Shown here one piece after another: positions 25,106 to 35,691 of a stretch of 64,000 nucleotides of DNA. The notes beneath the pieces were generated by a model, which was given only the letters and a program-made list of their open reading frames with translations, was not told the origin of the DNA and ran no database searches. The translations under genes were made by a program, and so were the position numbers. Each line of letters starts with the position of its first letter. Position 1 is the stretch's first letter. The stretch is from Anaeramoeba ignava (taxonomy: Eukaryota; Metamonada; Anaeramoebidae): NCBI GenBank assembly GCA_028826165.1, contig JAPDFW010000123.1, positions 62,001 through 126,000 on the forward strand. Direction: 5' to 3'.

Positions 25106-27722
25106 TTAATCATCATCATAAGAAGTTGTTTCAAAACTTGTTTCATGAATACTTTGAAGATTTTCATTTAGATTTTCATTTTGATTTTCAATTAAATTTT
25201 CATTTTCATTTTCATTTTCATTTAAATTTTCAATTAAATTTTGATTTTCATTTTCAATTAAATTTTCAATTAAATTTTCATTTGCTTTTGGAAAAAATTT
25301 TTCATTCCATAAATTTAAATCTTCTTTTTCAATTTCTCCCCATAATTTCTTTTCATGTGAAAGAATTTTTGATTCCCAATTATAAGAATGTTTTAAAAAT
25401 GTTTGATTTGGAAAAAATTCTCGATCTTGATCTTTTGTAATTTCTAATTCTAAAAAAAATAAAAATAGAATTAGGGAAAATTTTGATTTTGATTTTGATT
25501 TTGATTTTGATTTTGATTTTGATTTTGATTTTGATTTTGATTTTGTTTTTGATTTTTGATTTTGATTTTGTTTTTGATTTTGTTTTTGAATAAATAAATT
25601 AATAAATCAAACCTGCTTCTTTTTCTTTGTGAAATTTCCGTATTTTGTACCAAAATAAAATCCAAATTATTATTGAAATGAAAAATAAAATGATTGAAAT
25701 TGAAAATAAACTTAATCGATTTCTTAAAATGAAATAACCAGACATTGCCAAATTAAAAAAAGTTAAAACAAAGAAAATTTGAGAAACTGTTGAATCAAGA
25801 ATGGATCCACTTGCTTTTAAACCTTTTGAATAGAATGTTAAAAAATTATACTTGTCAACTGTGTATTTGAACAAGAAATAAATAAGTCCAAAAGGGGCTA
25901 TCAAAGGTATCATAATTGAAAAAAGTAAAACAATTCCTATTATTGTTGCTTGAAGTGCGAATTGTGGACCAAAAGGGAAATTTTTTGTTTTTTCAAGTTT
26001 TGCTAGTTCAAATTTTCTTTCATTTTGAGAAAGATCTTTTTTTCTCAATTTCCAATGTTGAAAAGAGTCTGAAAACTGCAAAAGTTGCATTCCGCATCCA
26101 TAAAAAGCGAACTGAATAAGCAAGTTAATAAATGCAGCGCCATGATCAACAAGAAAAGCTTCTTTGAACATTGACCAAAAGCTGTTGGATGACAAATAGT
26201 CCTCAATAATAACATAAATATAGACAGAAGATACAAAGGGAAGAAATTCCAAGCCAAGAAAGAAAAAAGCAAAGTCTGTTTTCATGATTGTGATTTCTTC
26301 TGATGAATAAGATTTTTTCCCTAATTTGCTGATCCCCTTTTTAACAAGTGAAGGAATAAAAGAACTGAACAAATACATGGCAATTGCAGGAAGATAGGAA
26401 TAAATAAATGCTGAGAAGAAGCTTCCTGCTAGTTTTTTGAAAGCTTCTGTTTTTCGAAGTCTTTCCAATGAATTTAGAAACGCGATTGGTGAAGAATACA
26501 GAATCAATAGCAAGACTAGCAATGTGAACACAACAATCCCATTTATAATTTTCTTTTTTCGACCCAAACTAAAGCTTTTCCAATTAACATCATAATGTTC
26601 AGGCGCTTGTGTAATTTTGAAGTTTGGGAATATTTTCCTTGATTTTTGGTCGCTCAAACACAACCAAACAACAGGAGGTCTTTTAAAGACCACAAATGCA
26701 GTTGGTAATTTTTGGGGAATGGATTCATTGGAATACAAACTCTTGATTTTACTTTCCAACTTCTTGATTTTCTTTGTTGTTTCTTCAATCAAAATATTCA
26801 CATCATCTTCACTTGGAAAACATCCACAAGTCAAATCTTTTACTGCATCATTGAGTTTCTCATTTTGATAATAAGAGAGTCTGTCAAGATGCAAAAACAA
26901 CTGTTCTCGCAAATCGGATATTTGCTTTAGATCCCTTACAATATAACAAAACAAAACATCATCAGGAAATTTTTCATCAAACAAATTTTTCAATTCATTT
27001 TCTGTTATATTTGTTGGTATTTTTTCAACCAAAACTGTGAATTCATAAGGCTCAATTTTATCGGCATTTTGTTTTGAATTTAAATGTGAATGTGAGTTAA
27101 GAATTAACTTGTAAAAATGGTAAATGTATCCAAAAACTAATATTGTAAATACAATTTGGAAAATGCAATGAAAAACAAGTAAGTTTGAATTTGAAGAAAT
27201 ATTATTGACTGTTGTTGATCCAAATCCTTTTTGATCTTCTGGTAATGAATTCCCAGAAATATTTATTGGCATGATTATTCCAACTGAAATTATTGATAAA
27301 ATTGCAAACAAAATCATTGTGTATTTTTGGAATTTTAAATAAATCCATCCTGATGATCCAATTTTCTTTTTGATTTTTTCTTCCTTAATTTTCCAAGTCA
27401 TATAAATCCACCAAAATGGGTTTTTACTTTCTTTTTCTTCTGTTATTACTTGTGAGTTATCAAATATATTAACCCATTCGTTTTCTTTTTCTTCTTCTTT
27501 CTTATTTTCATTTTCTTGTAAATCATCTGTTAATTCTTTTTCTTCTTCCTTTTTTTCTGTTATTGAATTATTTTCAATTTTTTCAAGTGGTTTTTCTAAT
27601 TGATAATTTTGAAACTTTTTTAAATTTTTTGAAGGTTTTCTTTGAATTTTAGCAATTATAAAAAATGCAATTAAAAATAATGAATTCATCATTAAAACAA
27701 AAACAATTCCTCCATCATTCAT
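25106..27722 (-). CDS. OSCA/TMEM63 (CSC1)-like mechanosensitive cation channel, 2 exons
   Basis: Family of osmosensitive, calcium-permeable channels (DUF221). Exon 1 (25613-27722) encodes residues 1-703: a first helix, an Asn/Glu/Lys-rich cytosolic loop, two helices, the N-terminal cytosolic domain ('EFTVLVEKIP'), 'PTAFVVFKRPP', then the RSN1_7TM block ('APEHYDVNWKSF', 'FIYSYLPAIAMYLF', 'FPFGPQFALQATIIGI', 'IAPFGLIYFLFKYTVDKYN'). A GT donor at 25611-25612 and AG acceptor at 25450-25451 bound a 163-base intron made of GATTTT repeats. Exon 2 (25106-25449) adds 113 residues, with an Asn/Glu/Leu/Ile-rich repeat ending 'SYDDD'. The phase fits exactly and gives 817 residues, normal for the family. 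Confidence 0.88.
25484..25560 (-). repeat. (gatttt)n inside the CSC1-like intron
   Basis: Hexamer array, the complement of the aaaatc unit seen in coding tracts at 15-21 kb, making up about half of a 163-base intron. Confidence 0.88.
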
Positions 27723-27735
27723 TTTAAATTAAATT

Positions 27736-27769
27736 AAAAAAAAAATGAAAAAAATGAAAAAAATTTTTT
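27736..27769 (-). promoter_or_regulatory. TTTTTTTCATTTTTTT elements upstream of CSC1-like gene
   Basis: Two TTTCATTTT copies read on the minus strand, 15-45 bases before the ATG at 27722. Confidence 0.45.
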
Positions 27770-27836
27770 TTGATTTTTTAATTTTTTTAAAAAAAAAAAA
27801 GTGGATCATTTAATTTAAATGATTTTGTTTTTTCTT

Positions 27837-30636
27837 TTAAATTTCTTTATGTTTTCTTGTTTTGTATTTTGATCTTCCTTTTCTTGTATTATATTTTTTA
27901 CGTCTTCTTTTAGTATCTTTTTGTTTATCTTTTTCTTTTTCTTTTTCTTTAGATTTTTCTTTAGATTTTGATTTTTGATTTTTATTTTTATTTTTATTTT
28001 TATTTTTATTTTTTGATTTTTTTGAACGTTTTTTCTTTGATTTTTCTTTCAACTTTTTTCTTTCATTTTCTCTTTCAAATTGATTTTCATTTTCATTTTC
28101 ATTTTGATTTTCATTTTCACTTTCAAATTGATTTTCATTTTGATTTTCATTTTCATTTTGATTTTCACTTTCAATTTGATTTTCATTTTCAAATTGATTT
28201 TGATTTTGATTTTCATTTTCACTTTCAATTTGATTTTGATTTTGATTTTCATTTTCACTTTCAATTTTCATTTGAGAATTATCTGAATCGTATTCAATAC
28301 TTTCCAATTTCATCTCATTTTGATTATTTTGAACTTTTGATTTTTCTAAAATTTTTGAATTTCCAAATTGAATCAAAGGATAAAAAATGCTTCTATTATT
28401 TTCTCTTGCAGAATAAAGTTGTTTAAGAGCTTTATCAGTCATTTTAGTCATTGTATTAAAAGATTGAAGATATCTTGAAGCTGAAATACCTGGAATTTTA
28501 ACTTGATTTTTAAGTTTAATTTTAAGTGGATGAGATTCTTGAGTTGATTCAGCAATTTGGATTGCATTATAAATTTTTCTGTTCTTAATAAAATAACAAT
28601 AAATGAATGTTTGTGATTGTTTTGTGTTGATATTTTTGAAACACTTAACCAGACAAGCTTCTTCATAATTTAAAAGTGGAAGATTAAGTATTTTATCCAT
28701 AATTTTCTTTTCATAAAAATATGTAAAAAAAAGTGTCAATAATTGTTCTTGATTTTCTTTTGGAATTTCTCTTATTTTCTTAAGTGATGAAAGATGAAAT
28801 TGGAATTTTAAAAGAAGTTTGATTTTCATTTTTGATAAAGAAAGATTTTCATTTTCATTTTCATTTTCATTTTCATTTTCATTTTCATTTTGAATTTCAG
28901 TTTGAATTTGAATTTAAACTTTCAAACAAATTCATTAATTGAAGAGTTTCTTTGTATTTTTTATAAAAATAAAATGTTGTGAATATCTTTTCTTGAATAA
29001 ATTTTAAATCCATTAATCTTGAAACATAAACTGCTCGATAAATAAAGGGATCTGACAAAAGAAAATGAGCATCTTCAAAATTTTCATTATCTAAAAGCCA
29101 ACAACCTGATATAAATTTCTGAGAAAAATTATCCAAAATAAAACAATTTGCAAAACTTTCACTTAATTTTGGATTAAAAGGATTGAAAAATTGAAGTAAA
29201 TAATAAATAATCCATAATTGTGTTAAATTTCTTTTTGAATCTATTTTTTTTAAAAAAAAAAAGAATTTAAATGGAATGAATATCTTGATTTTTTTTTAAC
29301 AAAATGATAATAAATATTTTTACTTAAATTTTCAATATTTTCTTCTTTGGAAATTGTTTTGTGATATAATTCTATTAAGTTAGTAAATGATAAATTTTGT
29401 AAAAATGATTGAATATTTTCTGAAGGAAAAAGGTCAGCAAATAAAATTTCAAGGAAAAGTTGAGAATTAAAAGAGTTTGGATTGATACTTTTTGATTTTT
29501 TCAGAATTTAATAAATAATTTTATAAATAATTTTATAAATAATTTTATAATTAATTTTATAAATAATTTTATAAATAATTTTATAAATAATTTAATATTT
29601 AATTTTATAAATAATTTTATATTTAATTTTATAAATAATTAAATAAATAATTTTATAATTAATTTTATAAATAATTTTATATTTAATTTTATAAATAATT
29701 TTATATTTAATTTTATAAATAATTTTATATTTAATTTTATATTTAATTTTATAAATAATTTTATAATTAATTTAATAATTAATTTTATAAATAATTTTAT
29801 AAATAATTTAATATTTAATTTTATAAATAATTTTATATATAATTTTATAAATAATTTTATAAATAATTTTATAAATAAATTAATAAATTAATTTACTCAT
29901 CTTTAAAAATTTTCTTCTCTGAAAAATTTGACAATTTATTTCGAGTTTTTTGATAACTATGAGAAATGGTTTGCAAAAATTCTTTTTGTTCGGAAGATTC
30001 AGGAAGTAAATTATGTTCGAAAAACCAAATTATAAGTTCAAGATGTTGAGAAATTTGCAAAACATAAGTTGCTTTTTGATTGAGGAGATCAGTTCCTCTT
30101 TCAGTTGTATCATCTCTCATCATTAATGCTTTAATAATACTATGTAAACCACCAAGAGAAGAAAAATGTGAATCAAGATCTCCAAGAAATTCTAAAGAAT
30201 TCCAATCAAAATTTTGAGCATCTTTTTTGGAAATGTAATTTATTAACAAATCAATAAATTTTTTTTCTTTTTCAATTTTTAAAGAAATCCAATTCAATAA
30301 AATTTTGGGATGTTTTAGTAAAAAAAATGATGGAAGTTGAATTGATTTCATTTTTTCATCTTCTTCAAAAATATTGTGTTGTAATTTTTTCAAAACTAAA
30401 TTATTGATTTCATTAAAAAGTCCATTTTTAAATGATAAATGAATCCAAAATAATTGTTGTTGATCTATTGAAAATTCTGTTGGTTTTTGTTTTATTGGAA
30501 ATAATTGTTCTTCAAATAATTCTTCAATTTCTTTTTGTTCTTCAATAAGAAAATTAAAATTATTTTTTTCATATTTTCTAAAAAATTCTTGTATTGAATA
30601 ATTTTTTAAATCTGTAATAATTTTTGAAGATTGCAT
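27837..30636 (-). CDS. ELYS-like nuclear pore assembly protein, 3 exons, one frameshift
   Basis: Exons 29897-30636, 29324-29487 and 29240 onward join in phase. They encode helical sequence matching the ELYS domain of Nup-Y-complex factors: 'SLGGLHSIIKALMM', a block around 'KRNLTQLWIIYYLL', and the diagnostic 'ISGCWLLDNENFEDAHFLL', then 'NLPLLNYEEACLVKCF'. After 'FESLNSNSN' the frame changes inside a Ser/Asn/Glu-rich repeat (28840-28910) and continues to 27837. The C-terminus is (ENQN)n, then Lys/Arg-rich and ends 'YKTRKHKEI', compatible with a nuclear, DNA- or chromatin-contacting tail. There is no N-terminal beta-propeller, as in fungal short ELYS proteins. Total is about 770 residues. The family call is moderate, resting on one well-kept block. 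Confidence 0.58.
29510..29885 (-). repeat. ELYS-like intron 1: (ataattttataa)n satellite
   Basis: Tandem aattttataaat units with ttaattttat variants fill the intron between the exon ending 29897 and the exon starting 29487. Confidence 0.9.
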
Positions 30637-31044
30637 TTTATAATTTTTGTTTTGTTGAATAAAAAATGAAAAATGAAAAAAAAATGAAAAAAAATTTTTT
30701 TAATTTTAAAAAGAAAAATTGCATTTTATAATTTTGTTTTTTTGAATAAAAATGAAAAATGAAAAATGAAAAATTTTTATTTTTTTAAAAAGAATTTTGA
30801 TTTTGATTTTGATTTTGAATTTAAAAAAAAAAGATTTTCATTTTGGTTTTAATTTTGATTTTAATTTTAATTTTAATTTTGATTTTGATTTCCAAATTGA
30901 TTTTGATTTTGAATTTGATTTAGATTTTGATTTTGAATTTGATTTAGATGTTGATTTTAATTTTGGTTTTAATTTTGATTTTGATTTTGAATTTGATTTT
31001 GATTTTGATTTTGATTTTGAAATTGATTTTGATTTTAAAAAGAT
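30637..31044. other. Intergenic spacer with gattttgatttt/gattttaatttt repeats
   Basis: 408 bases between the TBC-like stop codon and the ELYS-like ATG, both on the minus strand. It holds (gattttgaattt)n-type repeats at about 30795-31035. On the minus strand it also has T-rich TTTTCATTTTT copies at 30661-30699 and 30750-30775, upstream of the ELYS-like ATG. No gene is seen. Confidence 0.75.
30661..30699 (-). promoter_or_regulatory. Triple TTTTTCATTTTT element upstream of ELYS-like gene
   Basis: Three TTTCATTTT copies read on the minus strand 25-65 bases before the ATG at 30636, preceded by an AAAATTTTTTTT switch. Confidence 0.45.
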
Positions 31045-33593
31045 TCATTTAAAAAGATTCATTGTTTTTTTCCTCCTAGCATTTTTCTTTTTACTATTAT
31101 TTAAAAGTGTCATTCCAAGTTGTAAAATCTCATCTAATTTAATTTGTTTAGGATAATTTTGAAGAATATCATCTTCCATTTCATTTTTTTTAAATAAAGA
31201 ATCTCTAACAAGCCTTTAAATTTTTAATGTTAAATTTTTAAATGAAAAAAATTTTATCCGATTTTTGTTTTTAATTTCTTTTTTTTTACATTGGCATTGC
31301 TGCACAAATATAAGATATAAATCTAAATCTATCTTCATCAGCAAATAAAGAGAATCGATAAATTGATTTTATTTGGAAATAAAAATTGTTAAAATAGCAT
31401 TTAATTTTAACCAAAAAAAAGATTTTTAAATGAAAAATTTTTTTAAATTTAATTTTAAATTTAAATGCAAAATTTTAATTTTAATTTTAATTTTAATTTT
31501 AAATTTTAATTTCATCAGCAAATAAAGAATTTTAATTTTAAATTTTAATTTTAATTTTAATTTTTTGATTTTAATTTTTCTTTTTAATTTTAACCAAAAT
31601 TTTAAATTTTTGTTATTTAATCAATAATTTTAATTTTTAATTTTTTAATTTTAATTTTTTAATTTTAATTTTAATTTTAATTTTAAATTTAATTTTAAAT
31701 TTAATTTTAATTTTTAATTTTAATTTTAATTTTAATTTTAATTTTAATTTTAATTTTAAATTTAATTTTAAATTTAATTTTAAATTTAATTTTAAATTTA
31801 ATTTTAATTTTAATTTTAATTTTAATTTTAATTTTAATTTTAATTTTAATTTTAAATTTTAATTTTAATTTTAATTTTAATTTTAATTTTAATTTTAATT
31901 TTAATTTTAATTTTAATTTTGATTTTCATTTTAATTATAATTTTAAAATTTTCTCTTCTTCAAATAAATACAAAATGGCTCGCTAATTTTGGATCAAAAA
32001 ATGCAACTAATTGATCAACTCTTTGAAGTGATGCGTGAATACTTAAATCTGTTTGATCGAAATCTTGACAAAAATGATGTCCAATTTCACTCATTAAATT
32101 TGTAAAACAGAAAAAAGTATCATGATTTGAAAATTCTAAATAAATTTTTTAATTTTTTAATTTTTTAATTTTTTAATTAAAATTCAATAGAAATAGATTT
32201 ACTTCTCCATTCTTCATTTGGATCATTTTTAAAAAGACAAAAAATTGGAACTAAAATTTCACTCATTCCTATTAATTTTGATTTGAATTTTTAATTTAAA
32301 TTGAATTTTTAATTTAAATTGAATTTTTAATTTAATTTTAATTTGAATTTTACCTTGAACAAATCCAAATCCTGAATTTAATCGAGTAAATAAATAAATA
32401 ATTTCACACATTTGATATTTTAAATGAAGACCTTTTGATTTTGGATTTTCTGTTTTTTAAATTTAAGTTTTTTAATTTATTTTCTTAAATTTTAATTTTC
32501 ATTTTAAATTTGTTTTACTATTTTCAATTTTTTCTTCAATTTGATTTTCTCCATTTTTTTCATTTTCTTTATTTTTTTTATTTTTATTTTCATTTTCATT
32601 TTCATTTTCATTATTTTTTTCAGAATTTTGATTATCATTATTTGGACTAATTGCTTGATTATTTGATATTGAATTATTTGATAAAGAATCATTCTAAAAG
32701 AATTTTTTTTTTCAACATTTTTTTAAACATTTTTTTTTAAATAAAAATTTGAAAAGAAATAATTTTCTTTTTAAACAATTTACATTTTCATCTTCTCTAC
32801 AAAGATCATAATCAAGTTGAGTTCTTGATACATCTTTAATAATATTTTCAATTATTTTTAAATCTTTTTCTTTTATTTTTGTTCCCTTTTTAATTATAAT
32901 TTTAAATTTTATAAATGAATTTAAATTTTATAAATGAATTTTATTTTTATAAATGAATTTTAATTTTATAAATGAATTTTATTCGATTTACTTGAGTTTT
33001 TTGACGAATCATTGAAAGATTAAATGAATCCTAAAAAAAATAAAAAGAAATTTCAATTAAAAATTTAAATTAAAAATTACAAATTAATTTTTTATTTTGT
33101 TTGTTTTACTTTCACTAAAAATTCATAACAAATTGATTTAAATGAAGAATCAATAAATTCTTCTTGATAAATATTATAAGAGTTTCTTTTGTTTTTAAGA
33201 ACTTGTATCCATTTCTCTTTTTTTGTTGGAAGATATTTTAATAAAATCTATTTAATATAAAAAAATTTTTTATTAATTTGTAATTTTTGTTTTTTTCAAT
33301 TTGGAAAAAAAAAATTTAATCAATAAAAAAAGATAAAAGATAAAAGATAAGAATAATCAATAAAGAAATTTACTCTCCAATAAATTGGTCGATGAATATC
33401 AGGAATTCCTTTTATTTTTTTTAACAATTTAAAATTTGAAAAAAAAAAATTTAAAAAATTGATAAAAAAAATTTTTATAAAATAAAAAATTACCATTAAA
33501 TGATAAATTTGCTATTATATCAAAATCTAAATTTGGTTGTTTTAAAGTTTCTGTAAAAAGTGCAATTCTTTGTTTTGTATTAATAAGATCCAT
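31045..33593 (-). CDS. TBC1D13-like Rab GTPase-activating protein, about 11 exons
   Basis: RabGAP TBC domain assembled from small exons that join in phase: 33494-33593, 33374-33408, 33110-33247, 32992-33030, 32784-32885, 32519-32693, 32354-32449, 32203-32268, 31972-32135, about 31290-31360, and 31045-31213. Landmarks are 'GIPDIHRPIYWRILLKYLP', the arginine finger 'IIKDVSRTQ' (IxxDxxR), an Asn/Glu-rich insert, the glutamine finger 'FGFVQGMSEILVPIFCLF', 'HDTFFCFTNLMSEIGHHF', 'LFADEDRFRFISYICAAM' and 'ILQNYPKQIKLDEILQLG'. Both catalytic fingers are kept. Between 31360 and 31972 the block expected to carry 'FRW....WD' is missing. I find no AG acceptor before 'RFSLFADED', and the space is AATTTT repeat, so that exon is damaged or misassembled. 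Confidence 0.75.
31440..31935 (-). repeat. (aatttt)n satellite in TBC1D13-like intron 9
   Basis: Almost pure taattttaatttt repeat. At 31513-31530 it contains 'catcagcaaataaagaa', a copy of the coding bases at about 31338-31354, showing local duplication of the neighbouring exon. Confidence 0.85.
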
Positions 33594-33606
33594 TTTTTAA
33601 ATAAAC

Positions 33607-33652
33607 TAAAAAAGAAAAAAAAAATGAAAAAAAAAATGAAAAAAAAATTTTT
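33607..33652 (-). promoter_or_regulatory. TTTTTCATTTTTTTTTTCATTTT elements upstream of TBC1D13-like gene
   Basis: Two TTTCATTTT copies on the minus strand, 15-60 bases before the ATG at 33593. Confidence 0.45.
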
Positions 33653-33798
33653 GAAATTTAATTAAAAAAATTTGAAAGGAAAAATTTGAAATTAAATTGA
33701 AATTAAAAAAATTGAAATTAAATTGAAATTAAAATTGAAATTAAATTGAAAGGAAAAAATTGGAATTAAAAAAATTGAAAGGAAAAAATTGAAAAAAT

Positions 33799-35385
33799 TC
33801 AATTCAATTTTGGAAAGCAATAACTATAAACTAAAGGAAGTTTTTGTTTTAATTGAGCGTAAATTGGAAGTTTAACAGCAGTTTTTGGGACTTTAGAAAC
33901 GAAAGAAGAAACGATTCCTTTATGAATTTTATCAAAAGAAACTTCTTCATTTTGAGTTAAATTTTTGGAAACAAGTTCAATTGGTTTTGAGATCAACGTA
34001 GCTTCAACAGAAGAAGAGAAACCGATTAAAGCGCCAACAGCAAGTTGTCTTGGAAGAGAAGGTTGTCCTTGAAGAAAGTATTTCTTTGAAAGATATCCAT
34101 TATATTCTCGAAATCCTTGATATGTTACTAAATAGAAAATATCACTGTGTAATTTGTTAAAATATCCTTTTAACATCCCGTTAAGTCCTTTAGTTCGTAG
34201 TAAATCAACTGTACTCATTATTATACTCACTTTTTTCTCGTTGTTTTGGTTGTAATTTTTATGATATTCTTTCATGTTTTTCTTTTGATTTAAAAATTAA
34301 AAATTAAAGTTAAAATTATAATAAAAATTAAAATTAAAATTAAAATTATAATTAAAATTAAATTTAAAATTAAAATTAAAATTAAAATTATAATTAAAAT
34401 TAAAATCAAAATTAAAATTAAAATCAAAATTAAAATTAAAATTAAAATTAAAATCCAAAATTAAAATTAAAATTAAAATTAAAATTATAATTAAAATCAA
34501 AATTAAAAATTAAAATCAAAATTAAAATTATAATTAAAATTAAAATTAAAAATAAAATCAAAATTATAATTAAAATTAAAATTTAAAATTAAAATTAAAA
34601 TTAAAATTAAAATTTAAAATTAAAATTAAAATTAAAATTAAAATTAAAATTAAAATTAAAATTAAAATTAAAATTATAATTAAAAGTAAAATTATAATTA
34701 AAATTAAAATTAAAATTTAAATTAAAATTAAAATTAAAAATTAAAATCCAAAATTAAAATTAAAATTAAAATTATAATTAAAATTAAAATCAAAATTAAA
34801 ATTAAATATTAAAAATAAAATCAAAATCAAAATTCATTTATAAAATTATAATTAAAATTAAAATCAAAATTAAAATTAAAATTATAATTAAAATTAAAAT
34901 TAAAATTAAAATTAAAATTAAAATTAAAATTAAAATTCATTTATAAAATTAAAATTAAAATTAAAATCAAAATCAAAATTAAAATTTAAAATCAAAATTA
35001 AAATTAAAATCAAAATCAAAATTAAAATTACATTAACAATAGTAATAAAAGTTTTTGTAATTGAAATCAAAGCACCAGCTAAAATACCCATTTTCCAAGA
35101 TTGAGAAAGAGGTAAGTTAAGTTTTTTACGTAAATATTCTTTATAATTATCAGTAATAACTTGAGTATAAGAAGAAGTAATAAAAGTAGGTATTGTTTCA
35201 CTTAAATTAATTGATTTTCCAACAAATGGTCGTGTAATTTGATCTGAAAAACAAGATGCAAGTCCTCCTGCTACATAAATATACCCATTTTTAAATAATA
35301 TTGTTGGTTGTCTTATCTCTCCTTGTTTGTTTACTGCTTGTTTTATTGGTGGTTGTGTTGTTTGTAGTTTTTTTTTTGAAAACAT
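33799..35385 (-). CDS. Mitochondrial-carrier-family-like protein (SLC25 fold), 2 exons
   Basis: Exon 1 (35032-35385) and exon 2 (33799-34281) join in phase 0 to 278 residues, close to the 300 of the family. Three repeat-like units of two hydrophobic helices are visible: 'YIYVAGGLASCFSDQITRPF', 'WKMGILAGALISITKTFI', and 'LPRQLAVGALIGFSSSVEATLISKPIELVSK'. The inter-repeat matrix helix reads 'GLNGMLKGYFNKLHSDIFYLVTYQGF', a carrier hallmark. The PX[DE]XX[KR] signature is eroded in all three repeats (TRPFVGK, no proline in the second, KPIELVSK), so substrate transport by the usual gate is doubtful. In an anaerobe this could sit in a mitochondrion-related organelle; that is inference. Confidence 0.6.
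34282..35031 (-). repeat. Carrier-like intron: (aaaatt)n satellite, 750 bases
   Basis: Tandem aaaattaaaatt with aaaatc, aaatta and attata variants. It directly abuts the GT donor at 35030-35031 and reaches to within 20 bases of the AG acceptor at 34282-34283. Confidence 0.9.
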
Positions 35386-35400
35386 TTCTTTGCCAAAAGA

Positions 35401-35455
35401 ATAAATGAAAAAATGAAATTATGAAATATAAAAAATAAAAAATTTTTTTTCTTTT
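35401..35455 (-). promoter_or_regulatory. TTTTTTCATTTATTC element upstream of carrier-like gene
   Basis: Minus-strand TTTCATTTT/TTTCATAA copies 20-60 bases before the ATG at 35385, behind an AAAATTTTTTAT switch. Confidence 0.4.
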
Positions 35456-35464
35456 TTTTCAATC

Positions 35465-35690
35465 AACTCAATTTTATTAATATTTTATTAATATTTTATT
35501 AATAATTTATTAATATTTAATTAATTAATATTTTATTAATATTTTATTAATATTTATTAATATTTTATTAATATTTTATTAATATTTTATTAATATTTTA
35601 TTAATATTTTATTAATATTTTATTAATATTTTATTAATAATTTATTAATATTTTATTAATATTTAATTAATATTTTATTAATATTTTAAA
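35465..35690. repeat. (attaatatttt)n intergenic satellite
   Basis: About 20 copies of an 11-base unit fill the spacer between the P4-ATPase stop codon and the carrier-like promoter. No gene is seen in it. Confidence 0.9.
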
Positions 35691-35691
35691 T

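Noticed and set aside
34297-34500. Minus-strand (NF)n and (IL)n 'proteins' in AT repeats, also at 39078-39560, 43389-43640 and 46301-46753
   Set aside because: Open only because the repeat unit lacks stops. Splice phase of the surrounding genes shows these are introns.
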